Shown one piece after another: positions 34,177 to 42,575 of a stretch of DNA of 64,000 nucleotides. The translations under genes were made by a program, and so were the position numbers. Origin of the DNA: Kribbella italica (GTDB lineage Bacteria; Actinomycetota; Actinomycetes; Propionibacteriales; Kribbellaceae); contig NZ_JACHMY010000001.1 in assembly GCF_014205135.1 (NCBI RefSeq), positions 3,906,001 through 3,970,000 of the forward strand, written 5' to 3'. The notes beneath the pieces were generated by a model that did not search any database, was not told the origin of the DNA, and was given only the letters and a program-made list of their open reading frames with translations. The stretch's first letter is position 1, and every line of letters starts with the position of its first letter.

Positions 34177-35205
34177 CTACTTCCCTCCCAGGGGGGTCAG
34201 GGTGAGCCGGACGTCGTCGCCGAGGCGAGTGACGTCCGCAAGGGTGAAGCGCCGCAGGTGGTCGATAGATTCCGCGCCGAGGTCGCCGACGGCGGAGAAG
34301 CCCGATCCGAGCAGCGCCGGAGCGACGTACGCGACGATCTGGTCGACCAGTCCGGCGCGCAGGAAGGCGGCGGCCAGCGTCGGCCCGCCCTCGAGCCAGA
34401 GGTGGCGGATCTGGTGGTCGTCGAGCTGCCGGAGCACCTCGTTGGGGTCGTGGGTGGGCAGGAGCAGGGTCTCGGCGCGGTCGTTGCGGACCCGCGCGGT
34501 CTCCGGGACGTCCCGGTCGCCGACCACGACCCGCAGCGGCTGGCGGCCGGCCGGGCGGTCGTGCTCGTCGCGCACGGTCAGCTCGGGGTCGTCGTCCAGG
34601 ACGGTCTGGGTGCCGACGGCGATCGCGTCGCACTCGGCCCGCTTGCGGTGGACGTCCGCGCGGGCGGCCTCGCCGGTGATCCACCGGCTGGTCCGGTCGG
34701 GCGCGGCGCTGCGGCCGTCCAGGGTGGTGGCGAACTTCCAGGTCACGAACGGCCGACCGGTCCGGACGCTGTGCAGCCAGACGTGGTTGACCTCCTCGGC
34801 CTCGGCCCGGAGTACGCCCTGATCGACCTGGATGTCCTTGGTCCGGAGCTTCTCGCCGCCACCGGCGGCCTGCGCGTTCGGATCCGGTACGGCGTACACG
34901 ACGCGGCCGATGCCGGCCTCGATCAGCGCGTCGGCACACGGCCCGGTCCGGCCGGTGTGGTTGCAGGGCTCGAGCGTCACGTACGCCGTACCGCCGCGGG
35001 CCCGGGGACCGGCCATCCGCAGCGCGTTCACCTCGGCGTGCGGGCCGCCGGCCTGCTCGTGGTACCCCTCGCCGACGGGATGCCCGTCGCGGCCGGTGAT
35101 CACACAGCCGACGACCGGGTTGGGATGGGTGCTGCCGATCCCGCGGGCGGCCAGCTCGATCGCACGCCGCATCCAGGCCACGTCGATCGGTGAAGCGTTG
35201 TTCAC
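34177..35205 (-). CDS. ribD: Bifunctional pyrimidine deaminase/reductase RibD
   Basis: A 342-residue RibD. The N-terminal deaminase domain has GPHAEVNALRMAG (HAE zinc motif) and VTLEPCNHTGRTGPCADAL with the zinc cysteines. The C-terminal reductase (RibD_C) domain contains FVTWKFATTLDGRSAAPDRT and LWLEGGPTLAAAFLRAGLVD. It acts on the GTP cyclohydrolase II product. The GTG at 35205 is chosen, with a ribosome-binding site GAGGGA upstream. It is the first gene of the rib operon, preceded by the FMN riboswitch with about 120 bp of leader between. Confidence 0.95.
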   Translation of the reverse strand: MNNASPIDVAWMRRAIELAARGIGSTHPNPVVGCVITGRDGHPVGEGYHEQAGGPHAEVNALRMAGPRARGGTAYVTLEPCNHTGRTGPCADALIEAGIGRVVYAVPDPNAQAAGGGEKLRTKDIQVDQGVLRAEAEEVNHVWLHSVRTGRPFVTWKFATTLDGRSAAPDRTSRWITGEAARADVHRKRAECDAIAVGTQTVLDDDPELTVRDEHDRPAGRQPLRVVVGDRDVPETARVRNDRAETLLLPTHDPNEVLRQLDDHQIRHLWLEGGPTLAAAFLRAGLVDQIVAYVAPALLGSGFSAVGDLGAESIDHLRRFTLADVTRLGDDVRLTLTPLGGK

Positions 35206-35325
35206 GGACGGTCCCTCGTTGTCACGGACGCACCACCGGGGCCATGACAACCGGCACGCGAACCGCCGCCCGGAACGCGACCTCCTACGGCCGCGCACTT
35301 CCGCACGTCGGAGCGCACACCGATC

Positions 35326-35456
35326 GCGTGCGCCTCCCATCCGGACTTTCACCGTCGGTCCTGGAATTCCACCAGGTCAACCGGCCGACGAACTGCATCG
35401 ACCGGGTCGCGGACTGTCACCGCCGGCTCGGAATTACACCGACCCCGGAGCACGCG
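35326..35456 (-). ncRNA. FMN riboswitch (RFN element)
   Basis: The minus strand reads, in order, GTGCTCCGGGGTCGGTGTAA, TTCCGAGCCGGCGGTGACAG, TGGTGGAATTCCAGGACCGA, CGGTGAAAGTCCGGATGGGA and GGCGCACGC. That is the RFN consensus with P1 formed by GCGTGCTCC and GGAGGCGCACGC. It sits upstream of ribD and should shut down the operon when FMN is plentiful, by translational or transcriptional control. The remaining bases between 35206 and 35516 hold no gene. Confidence 0.95.
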
Positions 35457-35516
35457 AGTGGTTTCACTCGTACCTGAAGTGTACGCCGCTGGTGCGGCGG
35501 CGAGTTGTTGCTTCCG

Positions 35517-36479
35517 TCACCTGGACGGTCCCACCAGCGCGCCGCCCTGGGCGAGGTAGGCGAAGGTGGCGAGCCAGTGGTCGTGGTTGAAGTCGCCGCT
35601 GGTGACGCTCGGCAGGGCGGCGTCGAGGTGGGCGGCGACCGTCGCGCGGAGGGCTGGTTCTCGCTCGGGCAGGGCGTCGGACAGCGCGGCGAGCTGCCAG
35701 GCGCGGGTGAGGTTGAGGCCCTGGAGGTGGCCCTGCCGGCCGTCGACCGGGTAGCGGACCTCGACCGGCCGCAGGGCGGTCAGATCCGGCAGGAAGGCGG
35801 GCAGCCATTCGGCGAACTCGTCTTCGGTCAGGACCCGGCGCATCAGGTCGGCCTCGGACAGACCCGGCGACAGGAAGTCCTCGCCGCTCGGCTCCCACTG
35901 CAGCGGGTACTCGCGGTCCTCGGCGAACCAGGCGCGCGCCTTGTCGCGGACGGCCTGGGTGAGCTTGTCCTGGCCGAGGGCCTCGGCGGCGTCGTACAGG
36001 AGAGCCAGGGCGAACGCCGAGTTCGAGTGGACGCCCGAGCGGACCGGGCGGGCGGCTCCCTGTAACCACTCCAGGCTGAGGTCGACGATCGCGTCGACCA
36101 GCGGGCTCATTGCCTCGGACCACCTGGCCGCGTCCGGGCTCTGACGGACGGCCGCGGCCAGGACGAGCGCCCACGCCCAACCGTACGGGCGCTCGAACGA
36201 CGGCGAGCTCCGCAGGTACGCCGCCTCGGCCGCGAGTGCGTCGGCGGTCAGGTTCTGGTCGAGCGCCTTGCGGATCGGCTCCGGATCAGTGGCCTCCGGC
36301 AACAACCGCACCAGCAACCAGTGCATGTGCACACAAGAGTGCCAGTCGTACGACGTGTGGAACGCCGGGTGCAACTCCCTGACGCTGTAGGCCCTGGCGT
36401 CGCGCGCGACGTGGTCGAGCTGGTGCGGCGACTCGGTCCGCAGGTTCTGGAGTGCGATCTCGACGTACCGCTGACTCAT
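35517..36479 (-). CDS. DUF2891 family protein
   Basis: A 320-residue soluble protein of the DUF2891 family. It starts MSQRYVEIALQNLRTESPHQ and contains HPAFHTSYDWHSCVHMHWLL, SFERPYGWAWALVLAAAV, GVHSNSAFALALLYDAAEAL, NLTRAWQLAALSDALPEREP and DHWLATFAYLA, an alpha-helical (alpha/alpha-barrel-like) pattern rich in conserved His and Trp. The function is not known. It begins with a TGATG overlap with the upstream DUF979 gene, so it is the third gene of a DUF969-DUF979-DUF2891 operon and may process the substrate imported by those permeases. Confidence 0.88.
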   Translation of the reverse strand: MSQRYVEIALQNLRTESPHQLDHVARDARAYSVRELHPAFHTSYDWHSCVHMHWLLVRLLPEATDPEPIRKALDQNLTADALAAEAAYLRSSPSFERPYGWAWALVLAAAVRQSPDAARWSEAMSPLVDAIVDLSLEWLQGAARPVRSGVHSNSAFALALLYDAAEALGQDKLTQAVRDKARAWFAEDREYPLQWEPSGEDFLSPGLSEADLMRRVLTEDEFAEWLPAFLPDLTALRPVEVRYPVDGRQGHLQGLNLTRAWQLAALSDALPEREPALRATVAAHLDAALPSVTSGDFNHDHWLATFAYLAQGGALVGPSR

Positions 36480-37456
36480 CACAGGACTCCGAACGCGAGG
36501 AAGTACATCAGGAAGATGTTGCAGACCAGCAGCGGGAGCGCGGTCGGCAGCTGCGCCTTGATCGCCCCGTACCGGCTCTTCATGTCGAGCAGCGCGGCCG
36601 GGACCAGGTTGAAGTTCGCGGCCATCGGCGTGGTCAGCGTTCCGCAGAACCCGGCCAGCATGCCGATCGCGAACACCGTCGCCGGGTTGCCGTCGAAGGT
36701 CTGCACCAGCACCGGGTAGCCGATCGCGGCGGTCATGATCGGGAACGCGGCGAACGCGTTGCCCATGATCACGGTGAACAGCGCCATCCCGAGGCAGTAC
36801 ACGACGACCGAGCCGAACAGCGATCCTTCCGGCAGCACGTGCGTGGTGACCTTGCCGACCGCCGTACCGACGCCGGCGTCGGTGAACAGCCGGCCGAGCG
36901 TGGCCAGCATCTGCGGCAGGACGGCCGCCCAGCCGATCACCTCGAGCAGCCGGTGCCCCTCCTTGAGCGGAGTCAGGACGGACGGCGGACGCAGCATGAT
37001 CACGCCGACCATCGCCGCCGCGACCGCGGAGACGCCCAGGCCGATCAGCGTCTCCGAGCCCTTCTCCAGCAGGGGCTGGTCGCCGGCTTTGATCTTGGCC
37101 AGCCCGACCGCGAAGATCAGCGCGCCGAGCGGGATCACCAGCGGCGGAACGAACAGCTTGTTGCCGAACCGCTGGGCGGCGGCCGCCTTCTCGGCCAGGC
37201 TCGTGGACACCTCGGTGCCGCGACCGAGCTGCCCGGTGCCGACCAGGACGGTCATCGCGATCACGACCAGCCCGAGCACCCAGGCCGGGGCGGTCTTGTT
37301 CACCACGAAGGTGCTGTAGCCGAAAGACGCGCCGAGCAGACCCCAGAAGGCGGCGCTTCCGTACCGCTTGCTGTTGCTGCGGTCGCGCAGGGTCAGGACC
37401 GCTCCGAAGAGGAAGAGCAGACCGCACAGCCAGTAGAACCACTCGACCTTGATCAC
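36479..37456 (-). CDS. DUF979 family membrane protein (putative permease subunit)
   Basis: A 325-residue polytopic membrane protein of the DUF979 family with about nine or ten helices, starting MIKVEWFYWLCGLLFLFGAV (GTG). Helices include VLGLVVIAMTVLVGTGQLG, VGVIMLRPPSVL, TVIMGNAFAAFPIMTAAIGY and VCNIFLMYFLAFGVL. DUF979 and DUF969 almost always occur together and are believed to form a two-part transporter; comparative genomics has linked such pairs to 5-oxoproline metabolism genes, none of which is here. GTGA overlap with the preceding DUF969 gene fixes the start. Confidence 0.88.
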   Translation of the reverse strand: MIKVEWFYWLCGLLFLFGAVLTLRDRSNSKRYGSAAFWGLLGASFGYSTFVVNKTAPAWVLGLVVIAMTVLVGTGQLGRGTEVSTSLAEKAAAAQRFGNKLFVPPLVIPLGALIFAVGLAKIKAGDQPLLEKGSETLIGLGVSAVAAAMVGVIMLRPPSVLTPLKEGHRLLEVIGWAAVLPQMLATLGRLFTDAGVGTAVGKVTTHVLPEGSLFGSVVVYCLGMALFTVIMGNAFAAFPIMTAAIGYPVLVQTFDGNPATVFAIGMLAGFCGTLTTPMAANFNLVPAALLDMKSRYGAIKAQLPTALPLLVCNIFLMYFLAFGVL

Positions 37457-38220
37457 CGGTCCGCCTCCTTCTTCTTGAGGGCCGGCGGCGGACCGTCGAC
37501 CGCCATCAGGCGGTCGAGCTGGCGATCGAAGTACAGCATCCGGCCGCCGTGGATCAGCAGAGCGCAGACCGCGGTCGGGATCGCCCACAAGGCGACGTGC
37601 AGGGCGTCCAGCTTCAGCCCGTACGTCGAGTCGACGAAGCCGGTGATCAGCAGGATCGAGCCGACCGCGATGAAGACGTCCTCACCGAAGAACACGCCGA
37701 CGTTGTCCACCCCGGCCGAGTGGCCCTTGATCCGCTCCTGCACCGCCTCGGGCAGCTTCCGCCCGTACCGGCGCTCGGCCGCGCCCTCGGCCATCGGGTA
37801 GATCAGCGGCCGGACCGTCTGCGCGTGGCCACCGATCGACATCAGCCCGACCGCGGCCGTCACCTGCCGGATCACCTGGTACGACGCCAGCAGGCGCCCG
37901 GTGGTGAGGAAGGTGAGCTTGCCGATCAGCCGCCGCGACTGCTCCTGCAGCCCGAACCGCTCGACCAGGCCGATCACCGGCAGCACCACGATGAACAGCG
38001 TCACCGAGCGGCTCCCCGCGAAGCCGTTGCCGAACTCGTTCAGGATCTTGCCCGGACTCAGCCCGCCGAGCAGGCCGGTGGCGATCCCGGCCACCGTGAC
38101 CACGACCAGGGGGTTCAGGCGCAGGGCGAACCCCACCACCACGAGCAGGACTCCGATCAGGACCAGCACCGCACTGCCTCCGCTTCTGCCGGGTGGTTCG
38201 GGCGGTGTGATCGTATACAT
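37453..38220 (-). CDS. DUF969 family membrane protein (putative permease subunit)
   Basis: A 255-residue membrane protein of the DUF969 family. Helical segments include VLVLIGVLLVVVGFALRLNP, VVTVAGIATGLLGGLS and VTLFIVVLPVIGLVERFGLQ. The conserved loop GLMSIGGHAQTVRPLIYPM and IKGHSAGVDNVGVFFGEDVF are typical. The ATG at 38220 is used. It is the first gene of the DUF969-DUF979-DUF2891 operon, divergent from the ABC-F gene. An AT-rich leader with TGTATAC just at its start (AACAATGTATACGATCACAC) may be a GntR-type operator, but no such regulator is encoded in the window. Confidence 0.88.
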   Translation of the reverse strand: MYTITPPEPPGRSGGSAVLVLIGVLLVVVGFALRLNPLVVVTVAGIATGLLGGLSPGKILNEFGNGFAGSRSVTLFIVVLPVIGLVERFGLQEQSRRLIGKLTFLTTGRLLASYQVIRQVTAAVGLMSIGGHAQTVRPLIYPMAEGAAERRYGRKLPEAVQERIKGHSAGVDNVGVFFGEDVFIAVGSILLITGFVDSTYGLKLDALHVALWAIPTAVCALLIHGGRMLYFDRQLDRLMAVDGPPPALKKKEADR

Positions 38221-38417
38221 TGTTGAACAAACCCACAATCAGTTCTTTGTTATGGTGTGACGGTGAGTACGGGAGTCGACGACGACATCTCGGGGTGAGT
38301 CCCGAGGTGACAGGCCATCGAGCCGGCGCGTTCAGCGTCGATGCCGTGGCCTGATCGGCGTTTCCTGACCGTTCCGCCGCCGTGGCGGCGTACTCACTGC
38401 TTTCGCGAGGTCTCCGC
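38221..38417 (+). promoter_or_regulatory. ABC-F gene leader with candidate attenuator
   Basis: This 197-bp leader holds an AT-rich promoter-like patch (TATGGT near 38251-38256). A very short open frame starting GTG at 38263, a few bases after it, could be leaderless. A stem (CAGGCCATCGA with TCGATGCCGTGGCCTG) and a GC-rich hairpin (CGCCGCCGTGGCGGCG) precede the ABC-F ATG at 38418. Antibiotic-resistance ABC-F genes of actinobacteria are often controlled by ribosome stalling in such a leader. The parallel is inference; alternative pairings have not been computed. Confidence 0.45.
38263..38298 (+). CDS. Possible 11-residue leader peptide
   Basis: GTG at 38263 opens an 11-codon frame reading MSTGVDDDISG, ending at TGA 38296-38298. 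It begins a few bases after a possible -10 box (TATGGT), which would make it leaderless. It lies 120 bp before the ABC-F start. It would serve to sense ribosome stalling. There is no direct evidence that it is translated. Confidence 0.35.
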   Translation: MSTGVDDDISG

Positions 38418-40025
38418 ATGTCCGATGCGTCCATCGTCTGTTCCTCCCTGTCGTTCGCCTGGCCCGACGACACCCCTGTCTTCACCGGCCTGTCCTTCGC
38501 CGTCGGTCCCGGGCGTGCCGGCCTGGTCGCGCCGAACGGCGCCGGCAAGTCGACGCTGCTCAAGCTGATCGCCGGGGAGCTGTCGCCGACCGCCGGCGGC
38601 GTGTCCGTCGACGGTGTTCTCGGGTACCTCCCGCAGACGCTGCCGCTGGTCGGCGACCTGACCGTCGCCGAGGTGCTCGGGATCAAGCCGGTCGTCGACG
38701 CGCTCAACGCGATCGAGTCCGGCGACGTCGACGAGCGCCATTTCAATGCCGTCGGCAACGACTGGGACATCGAGGAGCGCACCCGCGCGCAGCTCGACCG
38801 GCTCGGGCTCGACGCTTCGCTCGACCGGCGGCTCAGTACGTTCTCCGGTGGCCAGGTGATCTCGCTGGGCCTGGCCGCGCAGCTGCTGAAGCAGCCCGAC
38901 GTCCTGCTGCTCGACGAGCCGACCAACAACCTGGATCTCGACGCGCGGCGCAACCTGTACGCCGTACTGGAGAACTGGAACGGCTGCCTCCTGCTGGTCA
39001 GCCACGACCGCGCGCTGCTCGACCGGATGGACCGGATCGCTTCGCTGGAACGCGGTGAGCTGCGGCTGTACGGCGGCAACTTCACGGCGTACGAGGAAGC
39101 TGTCGCGGCCGAGCAGGAGGTCGCGGAGAAGAACATCCGCTCGGCCGAGCAGGATCTGAAACGTGAGAAGCGCGAGCTGCAGCAGGCGCGCGAGCGGGCG
39201 CAGCGGCGGGCGAGCAACGCGCAGAAGGGGTTGAAGGACGCCGGGCTGGCGCGGATCAACGCCGGCAACATGAAGCGCTCAGCCGAGGTGTCCGCGGCGA
39301 AGGCGAACCAGACCCACGCGAACCGGCTCAGCGACGCCAAGGCCAAGCTCGACGAGGCCGGCCGCGCGCGGCGCGACGAGCCGCGACTGGCGCTGGAGCT
39401 TCCGGGGACGGCGGTGCCGGCTGGTCGGACGGTCTTCGAGGGCAGCGGGCTGCGCGTGCGCGAACTGTTCGCGGGCGAGGGTGCCGCGCTGAACATCCGC
39501 GGGCCTGAGCGGATCGCGTTGTCCGCTCCGAACGGAGCCGGCAAGTCGACGGTGCTCCGGTGGATCCAGGGGTCGCTCGTCGCGGGTGAGGTGAAGCGTG
39601 CCGACGGGCGGATCGCGTACCTCTCGCAGCGTCTGGAGCTGCTGGATCTCGACCGCACGGTCTTCGAGAACCTGGCCCACTTCGCGCCGACGATGCCCGA
39701 GGCGCAGCGGATGAACCTGCTGGCGCGCTTCCTGTTCCGCGGGCAGCGCATCCACCTGCCGGCCGGCGTACTGTCCGGTGGGGAGCGGCTCCGCGCCACG
39801 CTCGCCTGCGTCCTGTACGCCGAACCGGCGCCGCAGCTGCTGTTGCTGGATGAGCCCACCAACAACCTGGACCTGGTCAGCGTCGAGCAACTCGAGTCGG
39901 CGCTGACGGCGTACCGAGGTGCTTTCGTCGTGGTCAGCCACGACGAGCGCTTCCTGTCCGAGCTGGGCATCACCCGCTGGCTGACGCTGACCGGCGGCCA
40001 GCTCCTCGAGTCCGCGGCCGGCTGA
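38418..40025 (+). CDS. ABC-F family ATPase (ribosome-protection type)
   Basis: A 535-residue cytoplasmic protein with two ABC ATPase domains and no membrane segments. Walker A motifs are [13 protein letters not shown] and [13 protein letters not shown]. Signatures are STFSGGQVISLGLA and GVLSGGERLRATLA. Walker B/D-loops are LLLDEPTNNLDLDARR and LLLDEPTNNLDLVSVE. The charged interdomain linker (about residues 235-330, with EKNIRSAEQDLKREKRELQQ) is the P-site tRNA interaction region of ABC-F proteins. It may protect ribosomes from a macrolide- or pleuromutilin-type antibiotic; the specificity is unknown. The ATG at 38418 follows a leader with a candidate attenuator. Confidence 0.92.
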   Translation: MSDASIVCSSLSFAWPDDTPVFTGLSFAVGPGRAGLVAPNGAGKSTLLKLIAGELSPTAGGVSVDGVLGYLPQTLPLVGDLTVAEVLGIKPVVDALNAIESGDVDERHFNAVGNDWDIEERTRAQLDRLGLDASLDRRLSTFSGGQVISLGLAAQLLKQPDVLLLDEPTNNLDLDARRNLYAVLENWNGCLLLVSHDRALLDRMDRIASLERGELRLYGGNFTAYEEAVAAEQEVAEKNIRSAEQDLKREKRELQQARERAQRRASNAQKGLKDAGLARINAGNMKRSAEVSAAKANQTHANRLSDAKAKLDEAGRARRDEPRLALELPGTAVPAGRTVFEGSGLRVRELFAGEGAALNIRGPERIALSAPNGAGKSTVLRWIQGSLVAGEVKRADGRIAYLSQRLELLDLDRTVFENLAHFAPTMPEAQRMNLLARFLFRGQRIHLPAGVLSGGERLRATLACVLYAEPAPQLLLLDEPTNNLDLVSVEQLESALTAYRGAFVVVSHDERFLSELGITRWLTLTGGQLLESAAG

Positions 40026-40075
40026 GCTGTCGCGTGGTTGGCCCACTGGACGCCCGGCCGGGTAGTTTCTCCCCG

Positions 40076-41536
40076 GTGGAGGCGTTGGCAGGGCGGTACC
40101 AGCTGATCGATCTGATCGGCACCGGCGGCATGGGCTCGGTCTGGCGCGCGTGGGACCTGCGCAAGCAGACCTACGTCGCCGCCAAGGTCCTCGGCCAGCA
40201 CGACGCCGGCATGCTCCTGCGCTTCGTCCGCGAGCAGTCCCTGCGCATCCAGCACCCGCACGTCGTCGCGCCGCACGGCTGGGCCGCCGAGGACGACAAG
40301 GTCGTGTTCGCCATGGACCTGGTCCGCGGCGGCTCGGTCGCCACGCTCCTCGGCGACCACGGCCCACTCCCCACGGCGTACGTCGCGGTCCTCCTGGACC
40401 AGCTCCTGCACGGCCTGTCCGCGATCCACAGCGCCGGCGTCGTCCACCGCGACCTCAAGCCCGCGAACCTCCTCCTCGAAGCGACCGGCACCGGGTCCCC
40501 GCATCTGCGCATCTCCGACTTCGGCATCGCCGGCCTCGTCGACGAACCCCGGATGACCCGCCACAGCACCATCCTCGGCACGCCTGGCTACCTCCCACCC
40601 GAACAACTCCTCGGCGCCGACCCCGACCCCCGCCAGGACCTCTACACCGTCGGCGCCGTCGCCACCGAACTCCTCACCGGCGATCGCCCCACTCCCACCG
40701 CTCCCATCACTCCCCCGGACGGCCCTTTGGCCGACCTGATCCACCAACTGACTGCCGAGGACCCCACCACCCGCCCCGCCACAGCCGCAGAAGCCGCCCG
40801 CCTCCTCGCTGCCTCGGGCACCCTCCCGGCCTCCAGTGCTACCCCGTGGACCGACCACCCGGACCCACCCGAGGTCTTCAACCAGCTCCCGCCGCTCCCG
40901 ACTACGTGGACCTCCACCGGGCCGCCGGCTTCCCGCAGTACGCCGCCCGGCTCCGCTGGCTCGGCCAGCACCCGCAGCTCCCGCGCACCCGCGCCCGCGC
41001 CCGTCAACCGCAGCTCCCCCGCACCCGCACCCGTCAACCTCACCTCCCCCAGAACCCCCACGCCGCGCCCGCCGGCCCCCAGCGCCGCGCCCACCCAGCA
41101 GCTGTCCGGCTCCCACCCGCCTAGGCAGTCGGTCGGCTCCCACCCACCTCAGCAATCCAGCGGATCCACTCCCACCCGGCAGCCGCCCGGCTCCCAGCCA
41201 CCCCAGCAATCCAGCGGCGCCGCTCTCACCGGGCAGCCCTCCAGCTCCCACCCACCCAAGCAGTCCCCCGGCTCCCACCCACCCCAGCAATCCAGCGGCG
41301 CCACCCCCACCCGGCAGCCCTCCAGCTCTCGCCCACCTCAGCAATCCAGCGGATCCACCCCCGCCGCGAGCACCCACCACCCCCTCGCGACCACCGCCTC
41401 TCCAGCTCAACCAACCACCCCCAGCGCAGCCCGGCGGACGCCTTCCAACCGAAGGCTCCTCACCTGGCTAGCGACCACCAGCTTCCTCGGAGCCCTGGCC
41501 CTAGCCGCCGTAGCCACCTGGCTTCTCCTCCGCTAA
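40076..41536 (+). CDS. Tail-anchored Ser/Thr protein kinase with Pro/Gln/Ser repeat linker
   Basis: A 486-residue Hanks-type kinase. The catalytic domain (about residues 1-260) has the glycine loop LIGTGGMGSVWRAW, the Lys of YVAAKVLG, HRDLKPANLLL, the DFG motif in ISDFGIAGL, and LGTPGYLPPEQLLG. A ~200-residue low-complexity linker with recurring PPQQSSG units follows. The protein ends in one membrane helix (LLTWLATTSFLGALALAAVA), so the kinase domain is cytoplasmic and no sensor lies outside. The GTG at 40076 places the start right before the kinase domain. It follows the ABC-F gene by 50 bp; no obvious substrate gene is adjacent. Confidence 0.9.
   Translation: MEALAGRYQLIDLIGTGGMGSVWRAWDLRKQTYVAAKVLGQHDAGMLLRFVREQSLRIQHPHVVAPHGWAAEDDKVVFAMDLVRGGSVATLLGDHGPLPTAYVAVLLDQLLHGLSAIHSAGVVHRDLKPANLLLEATGTGSPHLRISDFGIAGLVDEPRMTRHSTILGTPGYLPPEQLLGADPDPRQDLYTVGAVATELLTGDRPTPTAPITPPDGPLADLIHQLTAEDPTTRPATAAEAARLLAASGTLPASSATPWTDHPDPPEVFNQLPPLPTTWTSTGPPASRSTPPGSAGSASTRSSRAPAPAPVNRSSPAPAPVNLTSPRTPTPRPPAPSAAPTQQLSGSHPPRQSVGSHPPQQSSGSTPTRQPPGSQPPQQSSGAALTGQPSSSHPPKQSPGSHPPQQSSGATPTRQPSSSRPPQQSSGSTPAASTHHPLATTASPAQPTTPSAARRTPSNRRLLTWLATTSFLGALALAAVATWLLLR
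41085..41370 (+). repeat. Imperfect repeats in the kinase linker
   Basis: The encoded phrases GSHPPQQSSG, GSQPPQQSSG and SSRPPQQSSG, with HPPKQSPG and HPPRQSVG, recur several times, and the DNA word CAGCAATCCAGCGG returns at least four times. The array is in frame in the kinase gene and gives a flexible, variable-length tether to the membrane. Confidence 0.8.
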
Positions 41537-41749
41537 CAGCGCCCCCATCACAAGCACCCCTGGGGCACCACCGCGCGCCGAGCATCCACGGGCCAACCTC
41601 GCCAACGAGCTCGCACCCCCGCCGCACCCCGCCTCCGCTGACAGCCGCCGTACGCAGGCCAGCCCAGCGCGCCGCCCAGCAAGCCGCGACGGAGGACCAC
41701 GATCTGACGCCGCAGGCCCCGGAGGCAAACCACCCAGCGCGGCCGAGGC

Positions 41750-42003
41750 GGTCCCTCCGACGATCCGACTGGTATCAAGCGCCACGACTACAGCCGAATG
41801 CGACGACTGACGCGGTACATCGCAGCAGTCGTCGAGCAACGCAGCAGTCGACCAGCCCGGCCGAGGTCGGCGGCCCGAAGCGGCCGTCGCACCCGTCAAC
41901 GGTCCCCTCGACGGTCCGGCTGGCAGCAGCGACACGACTGACGCCGATTGCGACCACTGACGCGGTACATCGCGGCAGTCGTCGGACAAGGCAACAGTCG
42001 ACG
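41750..42003. repeat. Imperfect direct repeats, two ~104-bp copies 151 bp apart
   Basis: Copy 1 is 41750-41853 and copy 2 is 41901-42003. Both contain CACTGACGCGGTACATCGC or GACTGACGCGGTACATCGC followed by GCAGTCGTCG, and end in CAGTCGAC. Copy 1 carries a perfect 9-bp inverted repeat, CGACGACTG with CAGTCGTCG, around a 16-bp core. They lie in gene-less DNA and could be regulatory sites, a small RNA or remnants of a coding repeat. Confidence 0.65.
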
Positions 42004-42240
42004 GGTTGGTGGAGACGGGTGGGGCTGAGATGGTTTGGGTGAAGGCGCCGGGCTGCTCCTGCGGGGCCTGAGTCGGGCGAGCGGAGGTCGGGCCGGATGG
42101 ATCGGTCGGCGCAGGGGGTGCGACCGGGCCGGCGACCGGCGGTTGGCGAGCGGCAGTTGAGCCGACGCGATCGGTCGGCGCCGGTCGGCGAGCGCGACCG
42201 AGCCGAGCCGGGGTGGGCCAGGCCGAGCCGGACCGAGCCG

Positions 42241-42330
42241 AGCCGGACCGGACCGAGCCGGACCGGACCGAGCCGGACCGGACCGAGCCGGACCGGACCG
42301 AGCCGGACCGGACCGAGCCGGACCGGACCG
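42241..42330. repeat. Six exact 15-bp tandem repeats
   Basis: Six identical units AGCCGGACCGGACCG follow each other, flanked by degenerate copies on both sides (about 42190-42345). The unit is divisible by three and keeps all frames open, which explains a long spurious open frame here. Confidence 0.9.
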
Positions 42331-42575
42331 GGCCGAGCCGGGCCACGGTGCGAGCGGCGACCGCGGGCCGGGCTGATCGGTCAGCGGATGGTCGGGCTGC
42401 TGGTGAAAGTTGGCCGCGGGTCGACCGGCACGGACACCAGGCGGGATAGCGTCGGAGCGGCACCTGCTCGACGGACAGGAAAGTTCTCGCACCCCTTGTC
42501 GGATCCGCGGGGTCGGGTTCGTTGCAGAGGTGAGTGGGCGCCCGGCGGGGGTGACCGAGAAGCAGGAGGACCGCG

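Larger units (their letters stand above)
41537..42575. other. Gene-less 1-kb region rich in repeats
   Basis: Between the kinase stop and the YCII start no frame shows coding character with a start, ribosome site or known domain. It contains a ~104-bp imperfect direct repeat pair (41750-41853 and 41901-42003) and a run of exact 15-bp units (42241-42330). A long minus-strand open frame exists but is mostly the complement of other genes and repeat DNA. Nothing else is recognisable. Confidence 0.6.

Noticed and set aside
31382..34822. A long plus-strand open frame opposite the rib operon
   Set aside because: The rib genes on the other strand are certain; the open frame is a by-product of high GC content.
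42241..42330. Regular repeats that might suggest a CRISPR array
   Set aside because: Units are contiguous 15-bp copies with no spacers and no cas gene nearby.
42528..42548. GGTGAGTGGGCGCCCGG resembling an arm of the IR element family
   Set aside because: No complementary arm lies within 150 bp and the match needs gaps.
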